Counted from the first letter of the stretch, positions 1-9,835 are shown. The stretch is 64,000 bases of DNA from Saccharophagus degradans 2-40 (GCF_000013665.1 NC_007912.1:3899501-3963500); one strand, 5' to 3'. Numbers and translations are program-made. Notes: generated by a model from the sequence alone, not told the origin.

Positions 1-467
1 AGAGCCTCGGCTTCTTCCACAGGTAACCCAGGTATGGCAACGGAGTGCAGTGCCCCGCCGGCGCTGTACATTTTTAAGGTGGCTAAACCAAAAGCGCGCT
101 CAATAGCGCCGCGCGATACCTCAATATGCTGCAAACGTGTAATGGGCTGCACAACCACCTTGCGAAATACAATGCCCGAGTAAAAACTTACATCCTGCTC
201 GCGTACTGCATAGGCTTTACATTTGGCCCCAAGCCATACCAACGCATAAAGCCCTAAGAAAACGGGTACCCCCCAAATGCCGTACTGCTTAATAGGGGTT
301 AAATCTAAATCTGTAGCGAATAGGCTAACAACAAAGCAGGCGCCCAATATAAAACCCAACGCAATCGATAGTACGCTCACGCATGCCACCGCATAGCTTG
401 CTGCGAGCTTTTGCGGCTTCTGCGCTTCAAATCGCGGTAAATCAGTAACGGGCAGGTTCGTATCCAC
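1..467 (-). CDS. Membrane protein with bacterial PH (bPH2/YdbS-like) domain, 3' end outside window
   Basis: The reading frame is open from a GTG at 467 to the window edge, giving 155 N-terminal residues. AGGAG lies 7 nt before the GTG. Two hydrophobic stretches (about residues 21-45 and 60-80) are followed by a segment with the pattern of the DUF304/bPH2 family, including YAVREQDVSFYSGIVF, ITRLQHIEVSRG and FGLATLKMYSAGG. Family members are small inner-membrane proteins of unclear role, often in YdbS/YdbT pairs. The gene diverges from tcdA across a 172-bp gap. The family call rests on motif resemblance. Confidence 0.75.
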   Translation of the reverse strand, partial: MDTNLPVTDLPRFEAQKPQKLAASYAVACVSVLSIALGFILGACFVVSLFATDLDLTPIKQYGIWGVPVFLGLYALVWLGAKCKAYAVREQDVSFYSGIVFRKVVVQPITRLQHIEVSRGAIERAFGLATLKMYSAGGALHSVAIPGLPVEEAEA

Positions 468-639
468 GGTCAATCTCCTATAATCTGCATGCCTATAAAT
501 CGCCTTATGCGACCTTTGGTGCCGTAAGGTAGAATAACTACCTGTGCCCGCGCAAGGTTAAAAATGTGCCAAGTGGGCATATACAACTTTTAACGGTAGC
601 TAACGCTACATTCAGCAGCCAGATATAGACCCAACCGCC

Positions 640-1452
640 ATGACAGATACCACTGCACCACTTTCCGAAAATTACCTCTACCGCTTTGGCGGCATAGCGC
701 GCCTATACGGCCGCGATGGCCTAGAAGCGCTGCACCGCGCGCACTTTGTGGTAGTGGGGTTAGGGGGCGTTGGCACGTGGGTAGCAGAAGCCCTAGCGCG
801 CACGGGTGTAGGTGAGCTTACCCTTATAGAATTGGATGAAATTTGTGTAACCAACACCAACCGCCAAATACACGCGTTGGCCAGTAATGTTGGCCGCAGT
901 AAAAACACCGCTCTTGCAGAGCGCTTACTCGATATAAACCCAGAACTAAAAATTCACTCTGTACACGACTTTCTTACCCAGAAAAACTTGCCCGACCTTA
1001 TTGGTAAGCAACACCACGTGGTAATAGACGCTGTAGACTCATCCTCAGTAAAAGCGGCACTAGTGGCTTACTGTAGTCGCAATAAAATTCGCTTAATTAT
1101 GTCTGGCTCGTCGGGAGGGAAACGCGACCCATTAAAAATAACCATCTCAGATTTGGGCCAAACTATTTGCGACCCCATGTTGGCAAAGGTACGCAATATT
1201 CTCTACCGCCACTACAAGTTCACTAAAAGCAGTAATCGCCAGTTTAGGGTAGATGCCGTTTATTCGACCGAACAAATGGTATACCCCAAACCAGACGGCA
1301 GTGTTTGCCAAGAAAAAAAGGGGCTGCAAGATGGGGTTAAACTCGATTGCGCTGGCGGCTTTGGCTCGGCCACCATGCTTACCGGTAGTTTCGGTTTTGC
1401 CGCGGCCAACAAAGCCATAGAGCGCTATTTAGCAAGCGCGCTAACCAAATAA
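640..1452 (+). CDS. tcdA: tRNA threonylcarbamoyladenosine dehydratase (TcdA/CsdL)
   Basis: This 270-residue protein has the E1-like/ThiF fold. It shows RFGGIARLYG near residues 15-24, the nucleotide-binding GLGGVG at 40-45, the acidic strand end TLIELDEI and the NRQIHAL segment. TcdA uses ATP to cyclise t6A37 of ANN-decoding tRNAs to ct6A in the cytoplasm. Length matches the enterobacterial protein (about 268). It lies 20 bp upstream of the peptidase-like gene on the same strand, so the two may be co-transcribed. Confidence 0.93.
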   Translation: MTDTTAPLSENYLYRFGGIARLYGRDGLEALHRAHFVVVGLGGVGTWVAEALARTGVGELTLIELDEICVTNTNRQIHALASNVGRSKNTALAERLLDINPELKIHSVHDFLTQKNLPDLIGKQHHVVIDAVDSSSVKAALVAYCSRNKIRLIMSGSSGGKRDPLKITISDLGQTICDPMLAKVRNILYRHYKFTKSSNRQFRVDAVYSTEQMVYPKPDGSVCQEKKGLQDGVKLDCAGGFGSATMLTGSFGFAAANKAIERYLASALTK

Positions 1453-1472
1453 AAGAACACAGGCACAGAGCC

Positions 1473-2156
1473 ATGCGTTTAACGCTGTTAATCATCATTT
1501 TATTTGTGGGTAGCAATTGCTCATTAACTCAAGCAAATAAAAGCCAATGCTACGGTACTACCGCACAGGGGCGCATCGAACACAGCGTTAAACTGCCGGC
1601 AAAAGGCACCAATTTTGTAAGCTACAGCGAGCTAGCCGGTGCCTTAGGGCGCACCTACGTACATGCCGATGTTGCCAAGATAATACTTGCCGCTTATGAC
1701 AGTTTGGCGTTATCCCACCCTAATAAAGCTTATAAATATGCAGAGACAGGTTTAAAACATGGCGGTAAGTTTAAACCCCACAAAACTCACCAAAACGGGT
1801 TATCGGTAGATTTTATGGTGCCGGTTACCAACCCGCGAGGCGAGTCGGTTCACCTGCCTACCCACGCATTTAACCGCTTGGGGTACGATATTGAGTTTGA
1901 TAACAACAGCCAATATAAAAACCTAAGTATTGATTACCCAGCCATGGCGGCACACCTTGTTGCGCTTGATAAAGCCGCTAAACAACGTGGCTTTAAGCTT
2001 ACCCGAGTAATTTTTGACCCGCAGCTGCAACCCGAGCTGTTTAAAACACCCCTCGGCGCATACCTAAAGCAGCATATTGTTTTTTCTACTAAGCGCGCCT
2101 GGGTTCGCCACGATGAGCATTACCACGTAGATTTTGCTATACCTTGTAAACCTTAA
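1473..2156 (+). CDS. Exported MepA/M15-like murein peptidase
   Basis: A 227-residue protein with an N-terminal hydrophobic export signal (about residues 1-21). The zinc-peptidase signature is split as in MepA (M74) and related LAS peptidases: THQNGLSVD gives H106 and D113, and HDEHYHVDF at 213-221 supplies the C-terminal histidines. Such enzymes cut peptide cross-links in periplasmic murein. The first half is poorly conserved, so substrate and exact subfamily are uncertain. It follows tcdA closely and is probably translated from the same message. Confidence 0.75.
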   Translation: MRLTLLIIILFVGSNCSLTQANKSQCYGTTAQGRIEHSVKLPAKGTNFVSYSELAGALGRTYVHADVAKIILAAYDSLALSHPNKAYKYAETGLKHGGKFKPHKTHQNGLSVDFMVPVTNPRGESVHLPTHAFNRLGYDIEFDNNSQYKNLSIDYPAMAAHLVALDKAAKQRGFKLTRVIFDPQLQPELFKTPLGAYLKQHIVFSTKRAWVRHDEHYHVDFAIPCKP

Positions 2157-2278
2157 CTGTATAGAGATATAACTTATGGAAACTCTGCATTAATTTAAGA
2201 GTCTTAACTAGGGAACCTACACAGTAGCAACACAAACCACACGTTAAATATGTAGCGCCTTAACGAAGGAAACACACC

Positions 2279-2698
2279 ATGATACGTAATTACCTAGCTG
2301 CATTTACCGGCCTTTACCTTACAATATTTTCCGCCCCCTCTTTGGCTGCCGACCGCACAGATAAAACCCTTACCTTTGAACCCACCCCATTTAAAAACAG
2401 CGAGCTTTACTGCGAAAACGATAACGATATATTTCCGGCAAAGAATGAATTCGAGCTAATAAACTACTCCATAATGAGTTCAGAAGAAGGCGAGCGCTTT
2501 GGGTTTATTACGCTACGCAATACTTCCTCTGGCCAACGTATTTTTACGCAAGACCAACTTCTAGCCATATTGGGCGACTGCTCCCGCAAACCACCGCAAC
2601 CAATAGAAAAGAAATTTGCAGGCAACGAAACCATAAGCTTGCAGGTAAATTTTGGTTTAAGTCGCTTTCCTATACTCAAGTTAATAACCGAACGATAA
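2279..2698 (+). CDS. Small exported protein of unknown function
   Basis: A 139-residue protein starting with a clear Sec signal peptide (MIRNYLAAFTGLYLTIF, cleavage probably after SLAA). GAAGGA precedes the ATG. The mature part is polar with two Cys residues (FKNSELYCEND and LLAILGDCSRK) that could form a disulfide. No family was recognised. It follows the murein-peptidase-like gene by 122 bp on the same strand and precedes a long non-coding gap, so it probably ends the tcdA transcription unit or is a unit of its own. Confidence 0.6.
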   Translation: MIRNYLAAFTGLYLTIFSAPSLAADRTDKTLTFEPTPFKNSELYCENDNDIFPAKNEFELINYSIMSSEEGERFGFITLRNTSSGQRIFTQDQLLAILGDCSRKPPQPIEKKFAGNETISLQVNFGLSRFPILKLITER

Positions 2699-3176
2699 CG
2701 GCTGCTTGGCACATATAGTTACATTAAAAACAATAAAATATTTATGTGCCTGTAGTACAGCGTAGAACCTAAACGCCCCCCCCCACCGCCTTCGCTAGAA
2801 GCCGAGTTTACCGCTTACCCGCCCTTTATTTATATTATTTTTAACCTCATAAGCCCAGTCAACACACAACTTGTATGCTAGTCGCCCAATAATTAGTGCA
2901 CTAGTCAACAAGCTTATGTACAATACCCAAAAAACATATAGTCATTTTGACACACAGAGTGTTTTTTAAAACAACATATAACAATAAAAAAATTATACAT
3001 AAGTCCCACCTAAACACCGCTATGGCTGAATTGTTTTAAACAAGAAGTTTGATAGGCGCAGCGCAGTAATTCACGCCTTCAAGGTTACCGAGCAACAGCG
3101 CGGTAATGCAGCAAGCAGGCTTAATAACATTTAAGTCTTTTAATAATAGGGGCAACCCATAGAGGGGAATTCGACC
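2699..3176 (+). other. 478-bp intergenic region upstream of the TonB receptor
   Basis: No convincing gene was seen. The stretch contains a run of nine C near 2775-2784 and an AT-rich block around 2940-3005, and probably carries the receptor promoter. An AGAGGGGA ribosome-binding site lies just before the ATG at 3177. Confidence 0.5.
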
Positions 3177-5921
3177 ATGAGAAATCACTATACATTTAAA
3201 ATAAAGCCCATAGCTATCGCCATCGGTATTGCTGGCGGCAGCTCTACTACTGTGCTCGCGCAAAACAATTCGTTAGAGGAAGTTGTCGTTACGGGTATAC
3301 GCGCATCACTACAACAAGCAGTAGATATTAAGCGTGAAGCTAACGGCGTTGTGGATGCAATTTCCGCAGAAGACATAGGCAAGTTTCCAGATACAAACCT
3401 TGCGGAATCTCTACAGCGTATAACCGGTGTATCTATCGACCGCAGCGGTGGTGAAGGTCGCCAAGTAAGCGTGCGCGGCATGGGGCCAAGTTTCAACTTG
3501 GTGCTTTTAAACGGTCGCCAAATGCCAAGTAAAGAAAGTGGCCGTGCGTTTAACTTCGACGAAGTAGCGGCCGAAATGGTGAGTGGCGTTGAGGTATATA
3601 AAACATCGTCCGCTGCGGTGCAATCTGGCGGCATAGGTGCCACCATTAATATTAAAACTGCGCGCCCACTGGATATTGGCGACAAAATGGCGGGCAGCGT
3701 AAAGTTATCTAGCGATTTAGATGCGGGCGGCACCACACCACAAGCCTCTGGTTTGTTCAGCAAAAACCTAGATGACTCTTTTGGCATTTTACTTGCCGCT
3801 AGCTATCAGCAGCGCGAGTCGCAAGAAGACCAGTTGCGTGTAACTAAGTGGAACGTAGACCCAGACGTATCTGGCGTAGCGAATTTCGATAATTCTGCTA
3901 ACACCAATAACCATATATTTGTACCTCAACAATCGGCGTTTAACCGCAGGCAAGATACTCGCACACGCATTAACGGCAATCTAGTGTTGCAATACGCACC
4001 TTCCGACACGCTGACCGCTACTGCAGATTTACAATACTCCGATTTTAAAATAGATCGCTACGCAGAAGAGCTGGCATTATGGTTTAGTCAAAATACTGCG
4101 CAATCTATCGTTACCGATAAAAACGGTACCGTCGTAGCCTACGATCAGGGCGCTAGCACCATCGACTTTTTTACCAAGGCACCCACCTCACGCACAGTTA
4201 ATACCTCAGCCAGCTTAAATGTAGATTGGGCCATAACCGACGCCGCAAAATTAAGCGTAGAACACTCGGCTTCGACGTCCGAATCCAACCCAGATGGCGA
4301 GTACAACATTAATCAATCCGACGTACAAATAGCACAAAACTGGGGTTTTGCAGTATCTGGCGATTTAGCCTTCCCAGTATTCAACTCTGATGCAACCGCG
4401 ACACCCTCTGTACAAGACCCATCGCGCCTGCGCACTTGGGTTAACGAGTTGTATTCTAACAATTACAAAGATGAAATTAATCAAACACGTGCAGATTTCA
4501 CCTTTGACGACGGCGGCTCTACAACGCTCGCCGCTGGCGTAATGTTTACCGATCAAACCAAAACTATCTCTAACATTTCTAACAACCTTTCGTGGGATGA
4601 TTTTGCCTGGGATACTGCCAGTGGCTACGGCCAACAAGATGTAAACGATGCAGACTACACATGGGTAGCACTAGATAGCGGGTTTATGGATCAATTTAGC
4701 GGTAGCGCAGATTTACGTGCATTGAACCTCGGCAATTATTCATTCGACCCTAACGCAGTGCGTGCAGCGTGGCTTGCCGATGCGGGCGCGCCTGCAGACC
4801 ACTTCGAGCCTACATTTCAAAACTCATCGTTTATTATTAACGAAAAAACCACCGCTGCTTATTTTGAGTTAACCACTGCCACCGATTTTGCAGGCAAAGA
4901 TTTAACGTTAGTTGCTGGCGCACGCTATGAATCCACAGCAATAGATTCAACCGGTGTAGAGGCTTCGCTTACCCTGCTTACCTTCACCGACCCAGAAGAA
5001 AACATGACCACAACATTTAGTGCTGAGGACTTCTTTACCGCAAGCGCTGGCTACGATGTGCTCTTGCCAAACATGTCGGCCAAGTTAGCCTTAAACGACG
5101 ATATGGTTGTACGTGTTGCCGCTTCGCGCAGCTTAACGCGCCCATCGCTCGACAAAATGACACCCGTGCGCACGATTGCAACAACACGCCCAGGTTTACT
5201 TGCTGGCAGTGCCGGCAGCCCCGATTTAAAACCCTTTATAGCAGATAACTTCGACCTTTCGTTAGAGTGGTATTTAAATGAAGTAGATTATATTTCTGCG
5301 GGGTTTTTCTTAAAAAACGTAAACAATTTTATTGTAGACGGTGTACTAACCGAAACAATTAACGGCGTAACAGACCCATCCACCGGCACAGACCCAGAAG
5401 GCCCTGACGCAGCAGACCAACTTGCTGAGTTTGAAATTACACGCCCAGTCAATGGTGAAGATGCACAGCTGCATGGTTTTGAACTTGCCGGCCAGCATGC
5501 ATTTGGCGATACCGGTTTTGGCACTATCGCCAACTTAACCCTAGTGTATACAGATTCCGACTACAACGTGGATGACGTAAAGCAAACATTTGCGGTTACC
5601 GGTTTAAGCCATTCAGCGAACTTAGTTGGCTACTACGAGAAAGGCCCCTTCCAAGCGCGTATTGCCTACAACTGGCGCGATGAGTTTTTACAGCGCTTTG
5701 GTCAAACCTCACAGGCAACCACCGAGCCCACTATTGTCGACGCCTACTCGCAAATAGATCTTTCCGCCAGTTACGATATTTCAGATAACGTATCTGTATT
5801 TATGGAAGGCATTAACATAACCGATCAAGGCAATCGCTCTCACGGCCGCTATGCCAACCAATTGGTAGAGGCGACCACTTCCGGCCCGCGTTATGCCGTA
5901 GGTGTACGCGCACAGTTCTAG
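3177..5921 (+). CDS. TonB-dependent outer-membrane receptor (TIGR01782-type)
   Basis: A 914-residue receptor with a signal peptide (cleavage near VLA/QNN, residue 29), a TonB-box-like segment EEVVVTGIRAS at 34-44, a plug domain (FPDTNLAESLQRITGVSIDR, VSVRGMGPSFNLVLLNGRQ) and a long beta-barrel ending in the typical terminal Phe (VGVRAQF). The N-terminus resembles the Caulobacter/Xanthomonas receptor family linked to uptake of plant carbohydrate oligomers. The next two genes are a halogenase-like flavoprotein and a SapC protein, a recurring trio in such uptake loci. The ligand cannot be told from sequence. A hairpin and T-tract follow immediately. Confidence 0.92.
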   Translation: MRNHYTFKIKPIAIAIGIAGGSSTTVLAQNNSLEEVVVTGIRASLQQAVDIKREANGVVDAISAEDIGKFPDTNLAESLQRITGVSIDRSGGEGRQVSVRGMGPSFNLVLLNGRQMPSKESGRAFNFDEVAAEMVSGVEVYKTSSAAVQSGGIGATINIKTARPLDIGDKMAGSVKLSSDLDAGGTTPQASGLFSKNLDDSFGILLAASYQQRESQEDQLRVTKWNVDPDVSGVANFDNSANTNNHIFVPQQSAFNRRQDTRTRINGNLVLQYAPSDTLTATADLQYSDFKIDRYAEELALWFSQNTAQSIVTDKNGTVVAYDQGASTIDFFTKAPTSRTVNTSASLNVDWAITDAAKLSVEHSASTSESNPDGEYNINQSDVQIAQNWGFAVSGDLAFPVFNSDATATPSVQDPSRLRTWVNELYSNNYKDEINQTRADFTFDDGGSTTLAAGVMFTDQTKTISNISNNLSWDDFAWDTASGYGQQDVNDADYTWVALDSGFMDQFSGSADLRALNLGNYSFDPNAVRAAWLADAGAPADHFEPTFQNSSFIINEKTTAAYFELTTATDFAGKDLTLVAGARYESTAIDSTGVEASLTLLTFTDPEENMTTTFSAEDFFTASAGYDVLLPNMSAKLALNDDMVVRVAASRSLTRPSLDKMTPVRTIATTRPGLLAGSAGSPDLKPFIADNFDLSLEWYLNEVDYISAGFFLKNVNNFIVDGVLTETINGVTDPSTGTDPEGPDAADQLAEFEITRPVNGEDAQLHGFELAGQHAFGDTGFGTIANLTLVYTDSDYNVDDVKQTFAVTGLSHSANLVGYYEKGPFQARIAYNWRDEFLQRFGQTSQATTEPTIVDAYSQIDLSASYDISDNVSVFMEGINITDQGNRSHGRYANQLVEATTSGPRYAVGVRAQF

Positions 5922-5936
5922 CCCCGTAGCAGTGTT

Positions 5937-5964
5937 GGGCCATCTTTATGGTGGCCCTTTTTTC
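5937..5964 (+). terminator. Rho-independent terminator after the TonB receptor
   Basis: An 8-bp stem (GGGCCATC with GGTGGCCC, one G-T pair) with loop TTTAT is followed by a run of seven T. It sits between the receptor and the halogenase gene and could set a lower expression level for the downstream genes. Confidence 0.75.
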
Positions 5965-6005
5965 TTTCAAAAAATTCAGCAAGCAAGTTGAATGGAGCAC
6001 TGAAA

Positions 6006-7532
6006 ATGAAAGTTAAAAAAGTAGAATCCATACTTGTTGTGGGTGGTGGTACAGCTGGCTGGTTAACCGCAGGCATTATTGCGGCAAAGCATGGTACTTC
6101 GGTATCCATAACCGTTGTGGAGTCACCCAACATTAAAACGGTGGGGGTAGGCGAAGGTACTTGGCCCACAATGAAAACAACCCTGCAAGAAATGGGCGTT
6201 TCAGAAACAGACTTTCTAAGGCAATGTGATGCATCGTTCAAACAGGGCGCGAAATTTTGCCAGTGGAAAACTGGCGAGCAATCAGACTACTACTATCACC
6301 CGCTAATGCTACCGCGCGATTTCGACGAATTTAATAGCGCACCTTTCTGGCTCGACCAAAAAAGCGGAGAATCCTTCTCTAACAGCGTGTGTTTTCAGCA
6401 AGCTTTATGCGAAAAAAACCTTGCGCCTAAAACATTAACAATGCCCGAATACGCAGGCGCTGCAAATTATGCCTACCATTTAGACGCGGGCAAATTTGCA
6501 CCGTTTTTAACACACCACTGCACAAAAAAATTAAACGTTACCCACGTTAAAGCCACTGTAGAAAATGTAAAACTAACAGATAGCGGCGAAATAGATTACC
6601 TACTAACAAAAGAAGCAGGCCAACTTGAGGCCGACCTTTATATAGATTGCTCTGGCTTTTGTTCACTACTATTAGGGCAAGCGCTAGATGTGCCCTTTGT
6701 AGATAAGAGCGATATTTTATTTTTAGATACAGCCATAGCCACTCACGTACCCTACCCAACTGAAAATTCAGCTATTGCTCCCCACACCCTTTCTACCGCC
6801 CAAACAAGTGGGTGGATATGGGATATAGGCCTGCAAAGCAGACGCGGCGTAGGCCATGTTTACTCTAGTAAGTACATCGATGATCAAACAGCAAAGCAGC
6901 AATTGGCCGACTACCTGTGCACCGATGTGCAATCGCTAGAAACCAAAACAATTCCTATGCCCTGCGGTCACCGAGAGAAGTTTTGGCAAAAAAACTGCGT
7001 AGCCATTGGCCTAGCCGCTGGTTTTTTAGAGCCACTAGAAGCATCCGCTTTAGTACTGGTGGAAATGTCTGCCCAATTTATTCGCGACCAGTTACCCGCG
7101 CACACCAGTATTATGCCTATTGTTGAAAAACGCTTTAACACCACCTTTCACTACCGCTGGCAGCGTATTATCGACTTTTTAAAATTACACTATGTGCTTA
7201 GCCAACGACGCGACTCCGAATTTTGGTGTGCACAGCAAGATGCATGCTCCATACCCGAATCCCTACAAGAACTATTAAACCTATGGCAATATCAACCCCC
7301 GTGGCGCCACGATTTTCTGCACAAAGATGAAGTTTTCCCCGCGGCAAGCTATCAATATGTACTTTACGGCATGGGTTTTAAAACACATTGCAGAGAAGAC
7401 GAAGTAAACAAAGCGCGCTACCAGCAGCTACTAGAAGAAACAAGCTTCACCAAACATCGCGCTATTAAAGCCCTACCGCCAACACGTGAGTTGCTAAACA
7501 CATTACATCAACACCGCATGCAGGTAATTTAA
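6006..7532 (+). CDS. Flavin-dependent tryptophan-halogenase-family protein
   Basis: About 508 residues. The FAD-binding GGGTAGWLTAG is at the N-terminus, followed by VGVGEGTWPTMK, ASFKQGAKF (with a lysine where PrnA-type halogenases have the catalytic one) and FLEPLEASALVL. The halogenase hallmark WxWxIP reads WIWDIGL here, so chlorination of a free small molecule is not assured. The ATG at 6006 has GGAG 8 nt upstream and is preferred over the in-frame TTG at 5988. Homologues beside TonB receptors and SapC are common in carbohydrate-scavenging bacteria, with unknown substrate. The stop lies 2 nt before the SapC start, implying coupling. Confidence 0.85.
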   Translation: MKVKKVESILVVGGGTAGWLTAGIIAAKHGTSVSITVVESPNIKTVGVGEGTWPTMKTTLQEMGVSETDFLRQCDASFKQGAKFCQWKTGEQSDYYYHPLMLPRDFDEFNSAPFWLDQKSGESFSNSVCFQQALCEKNLAPKTLTMPEYAGAANYAYHLDAGKFAPFLTHHCTKKLNVTHVKATVENVKLTDSGEIDYLLTKEAGQLEADLYIDCSGFCSLLLGQALDVPFVDKSDILFLDTAIATHVPYPTENSAIAPHTLSTAQTSGWIWDIGLQSRRGVGHVYSSKYIDDQTAKQQLADYLCTDVQSLETKTIPMPCGHREKFWQKNCVAIGLAAGFLEPLEASALVLVEMSAQFIRDQLPAHTSIMPIVEKRFNTTFHYRWQRIIDFLKLHYVLSQRRDSEFWCAQQDACSIPESLQELLNLWQYQPPWRHDFLHKDEVFPAASYQYVLYGMGFKTHCREDEVNKARYQQLLEETSFTKHRAIKALPPTRELLNTLHQHRMQVI

Positions 7533-7534
7533 TT

Positions 7535-8245
7535 ATGGCCAGTATAGAATTATTAAATTTTTCCCAGCACGCCAACTTAGTCGTAAGCGAGGCCTTCGAA
7601 TATACACGCGAAGCCAATAGCAATATGGTGCCCGTTCTACTTAGTGAAGTAGGCAGCCTTGCAACTCACTTTCCATTGTTTTTAACCAAGAGCGCTCAAA
7701 CAGGAGAATTTGTTTGTATAGCCCTTATGGGGTTTTCAGCCGAAGAAAATCTCTACCTTTTAAATGGCCTGTGGAACAGTGATGCATTACCCTTAGCATT
7801 CGAACGCTTGCCATTTCACGTTGGGCCAAACAATGAAGTGTATATAGATACCCACAGCCCATTGGTGTCCCAACAAGATGGCAAGAAAATCTTCACCCCT
7901 AACGGTGAGCCTTCGAGTTATATGCAAAAAATATTGCAGTGCTTATCGTTAATACACACCGGTCGCGACGACACCATTGCGTTTGTACAAACACTACAAG
8001 ACATGCAATTAATTGAGCCAGTGCAATTAGATGTCACTTTTTGCGACGGCAGCCAAACAAAAATGGAAGGGTTATACACGGTTAGCGACCAGCGTTTAAA
8101 TAGCCTGTCGGCGCCATTACTAGACACCCTAAATAAACGCGGCTACCTGAGTGCAGCCATAGTAATGAACCACTCTATGGGGCTAGTACAACAATTGATT
8201 AAAAAGAAAAACACTCAACTAGAAACCGTAATGTGTGAGAGTTAA
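7535..8245 (+). CDS. SapC family protein
   Basis: A 236-residue protein with the SapC (PF07277) pattern: an N-terminal YTREANSNMVPVLLSEVGSLATHFPLFL-like region, a central block around LALMGFSAEENLYL and FHVGPNNEVYIDTHSPLV, and the LLDTLNKRGYL segment near the C-terminus. SapC was first noted beside a Campylobacter S-layer locus, but in this receptor/halogenase setting its role is unknown. It starts 2 nt after the halogenase stop and is clearly co-translated. Confidence 0.82.
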   Translation: MASIELLNFSQHANLVVSEAFEYTREANSNMVPVLLSEVGSLATHFPLFLTKSAQTGEFVCIALMGFSAEENLYLLNGLWNSDALPLAFERLPFHVGPNNEVYIDTHSPLVSQQDGKKIFTPNGEPSSYMQKILQCLSLIHTGRDDTIAFVQTLQDMQLIEPVQLDVTFCDGSQTKMEGLYTVSDQRLNSLSAPLLDTLNKRGYLSAAIVMNHSMGLVQQLIKKKNTQLETVMCES

Positions 8246-8310
8246 GTAGCAGAAGCTAAGTAGCGAGAGTTAAGTGGAAAGAGCTAAGTGGAAAGAGCTA
8301 AGTAGCAAGT
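8241..8310 (+). repeat. Degenerate short tandem repeat (AGCTAAGTGGAA-like)
   Basis: The end of the SapC gene runs into imperfect copies of GAGCTAAGTGGAAA / GTTAAGTAGC, about 5 units of 10-14 bp. It looks like slippage-generated DNA. Similar low-complexity blocks occur at 17553-17606 and 53731-53811. Confidence 0.6.
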
Positions 8311-8343
8311 TTAAAAAAGCACAGAACAACAAAGAGGCAAAAC

Positions 8344-9120
8344 TTAGTCACCGTTAAAATTGAACAACTTCTGCGCGTTGGCCGTAGTGGCTGCTATAAC
8401 TTCGCTAGGGCTAATATTTTTTAGCTCGGCAATTACTGCTACCACTTCGGGTAAATACTCTGGGCTATTGCGCAGCCCTTGGCGGCCGTTCATTGGCATA
8501 TCCGGTGCATCGGTTTCTAGTAGCAACGCATCTAATGGCATAGCGGCTACGGCTTTGCGGGTTTTATTTGCCCTTGGGTAAGTAATGGTGCCACCTATAC
8601 CTAAGTAAAACCCCTGCTGCCAATATTGGTCGGCTTCTTGTGTGCTTCCGCTAAATGCATGTACTACACCACCGTGCGTTAACGCACCATTTTTTAAATG
8701 TACCAACGTCGCATTGTGGGCTTTCACACTGTGTAAAATAATGGGTTTGCAAAAGCGTTTGGCTAATTCAATATGATAATTAAGCACATCAACTTGCCAT
8801 TCAAAGGGCACATCGCACAGCTTATCTAACCCACATTCCCCAACGGCAACACATTTTTTGTGCGATAAAAATGTCGCTATTTCGCTCTCTAGCGATTCCA
8901 ACTTAGCAATTACCGATTGATTCACCCACCAAGGGTGCACACCTACGGCAAAATATAACGAGGGGGTTTGTTCAATTAGCGCTTGTATTTTTGGCCACTG
9001 GCTTGCACTTACCCCTGGCACCACTATTTTTTGCACGCCCGCGCGTAAGCTACTGGCCAATACTGCTTGCCTGTCTGCATCAAATTTGGGGAAGTCTATA
9101 TGACAATGAGTATCTATCAT
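8344..9120 (-). CDS. TatD-family metal-dependent hydrolase
   Basis: The TIM-barrel amidohydrolase signature is complete: IDTHCHIDF near the N-terminus, VGVHPWW, VGECGLD (metal-binding Glu), ILHSVKAH, GVVHAFSGS and LETDAPDMP (metal-binding Asp). Family members are Mg-dependent 3'-5' exonucleases acting on DNA and RNA. The ATG at 9120 (MIDTHCH) is chosen because family members begin close to this motif; an in-frame ATG lies 15 bp upstream. Neither start has a good ribosome-binding site. Tail to tail with the SapC gene. Confidence 0.88.
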   Translation of the reverse strand: MIDTHCHIDFPKFDADRQAVLASSLRAGVQKIVVPGVSASQWPKIQALIEQTPSLYFAVGVHPWWVNQSVIAKLESLESEIATFLSHKKCVAVGECGLDKLCDVPFEWQVDVLNYHIELAKRFCKPIILHSVKAHNATLVHLKNGALTHGGVVHAFSGSTQEADQYWQQGFYLGIGGTITYPRANKTRKAVAAMPLDALLLETDAPDMPMNGRQGLRNSPEYLPEVVAVIAELKNISPSEVIAATTANAQKLFNFNGD

Positions 9121-9340
9121 GTTTTTGGCCAGCATGAGTAAAAATTTTGTATATACCGCTAGGTGTTATTACTAACGCAAAACACACATAGCATTCTGCA
9201 CAATTAATCCATATTTGCTATGCAACCATTCGCGGGTTGTGGCGTCTTAGCTTTAAGCAATTACATTAGGTTATATGCTTATTCAGCCTAATAAACTAAC
9301 TAGGCACCTAACATACTAGAAATAGAGCAGTTGAATTACC

Positions 9341-9835
9341 ATGCGCAGTTTACCCCCAGTTTGTATTCAAATAATAGCAAGTATAGGTTTAGCGGCCGCC
9401 ATTAGTGGCTGCGCAAGCACCCCCAAAGAGCCAGTTATTAGCTTTACAACACATATTTATTTAGATGGAACCAAAAGCTTCGATTACACCAGCACTATGC
9501 AAAGCAAGAGTAAGAGCAAACCCAGTGGCAAACGCGATAAGCCCCCGCGAGATGGCGCGCCCCCAAGAGATGACAAACCACGTAATTCGCACAGCTCACA
9601 CGAAGACGGGCCTAACAAAGAAGCCATTGCCCAGCGTGCGCAACAGCGTTTAATCGAGCTATTAAATACCAACGGTTATTGCACAGAGGGCTATATCACA
9701 CTCGAAGAACACATAGTACGCACAAGCATTGCCATAAAGGGCCAATGCATAGAGCAAGCGAATGAAAACGATAAATTATTATTCCCCAATACGCGTAAGT
9801 CAAAAGTGACAGAGGAGGTGATAAATCCACTTTAG
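9341..9835 (+). CDS. Predicted lipoprotein with charged disordered linker
   Basis: A 164-residue protein with a lipobox ISGC (Cys near residue 24) after a hydrophobic segment, so probably lipid-anchored. Residues 50-90 are a low-complexity Lys/Pro/Arg/Asp/Ser stretch (KSKSKPSGKRDKPPRDG). A more ordered C-terminal part contains LIELLNTNGYCTEGYITLEE, which resembles a short periplasmic module with one Cys pair. No family was recognised. Flanked by its own promoter-sized gap. Confidence 0.65.
   Translation: MRSLPPVCIQIIASIGLAAAISGCASTPKEPVISFTTHIYLDGTKSFDYTSTMQSKSKSKPSGKRDKPPRDGAPPRDDKPRNSHSSHEDGPNKEAIAQRAQQRLIELLNTNGYCTEGYITLEEHIVRTSIAIKGQCIEQANENDKLLFPNTRKSKVTEEVINPL

Noticed and set aside
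2775-2784. Poly-C tract as a phase-variation switch for the TonB receptor
   Set aside because: It lies about 400 bp before the start codon, outside any coding frame or visible core promoter, so there is no clear mechanism.
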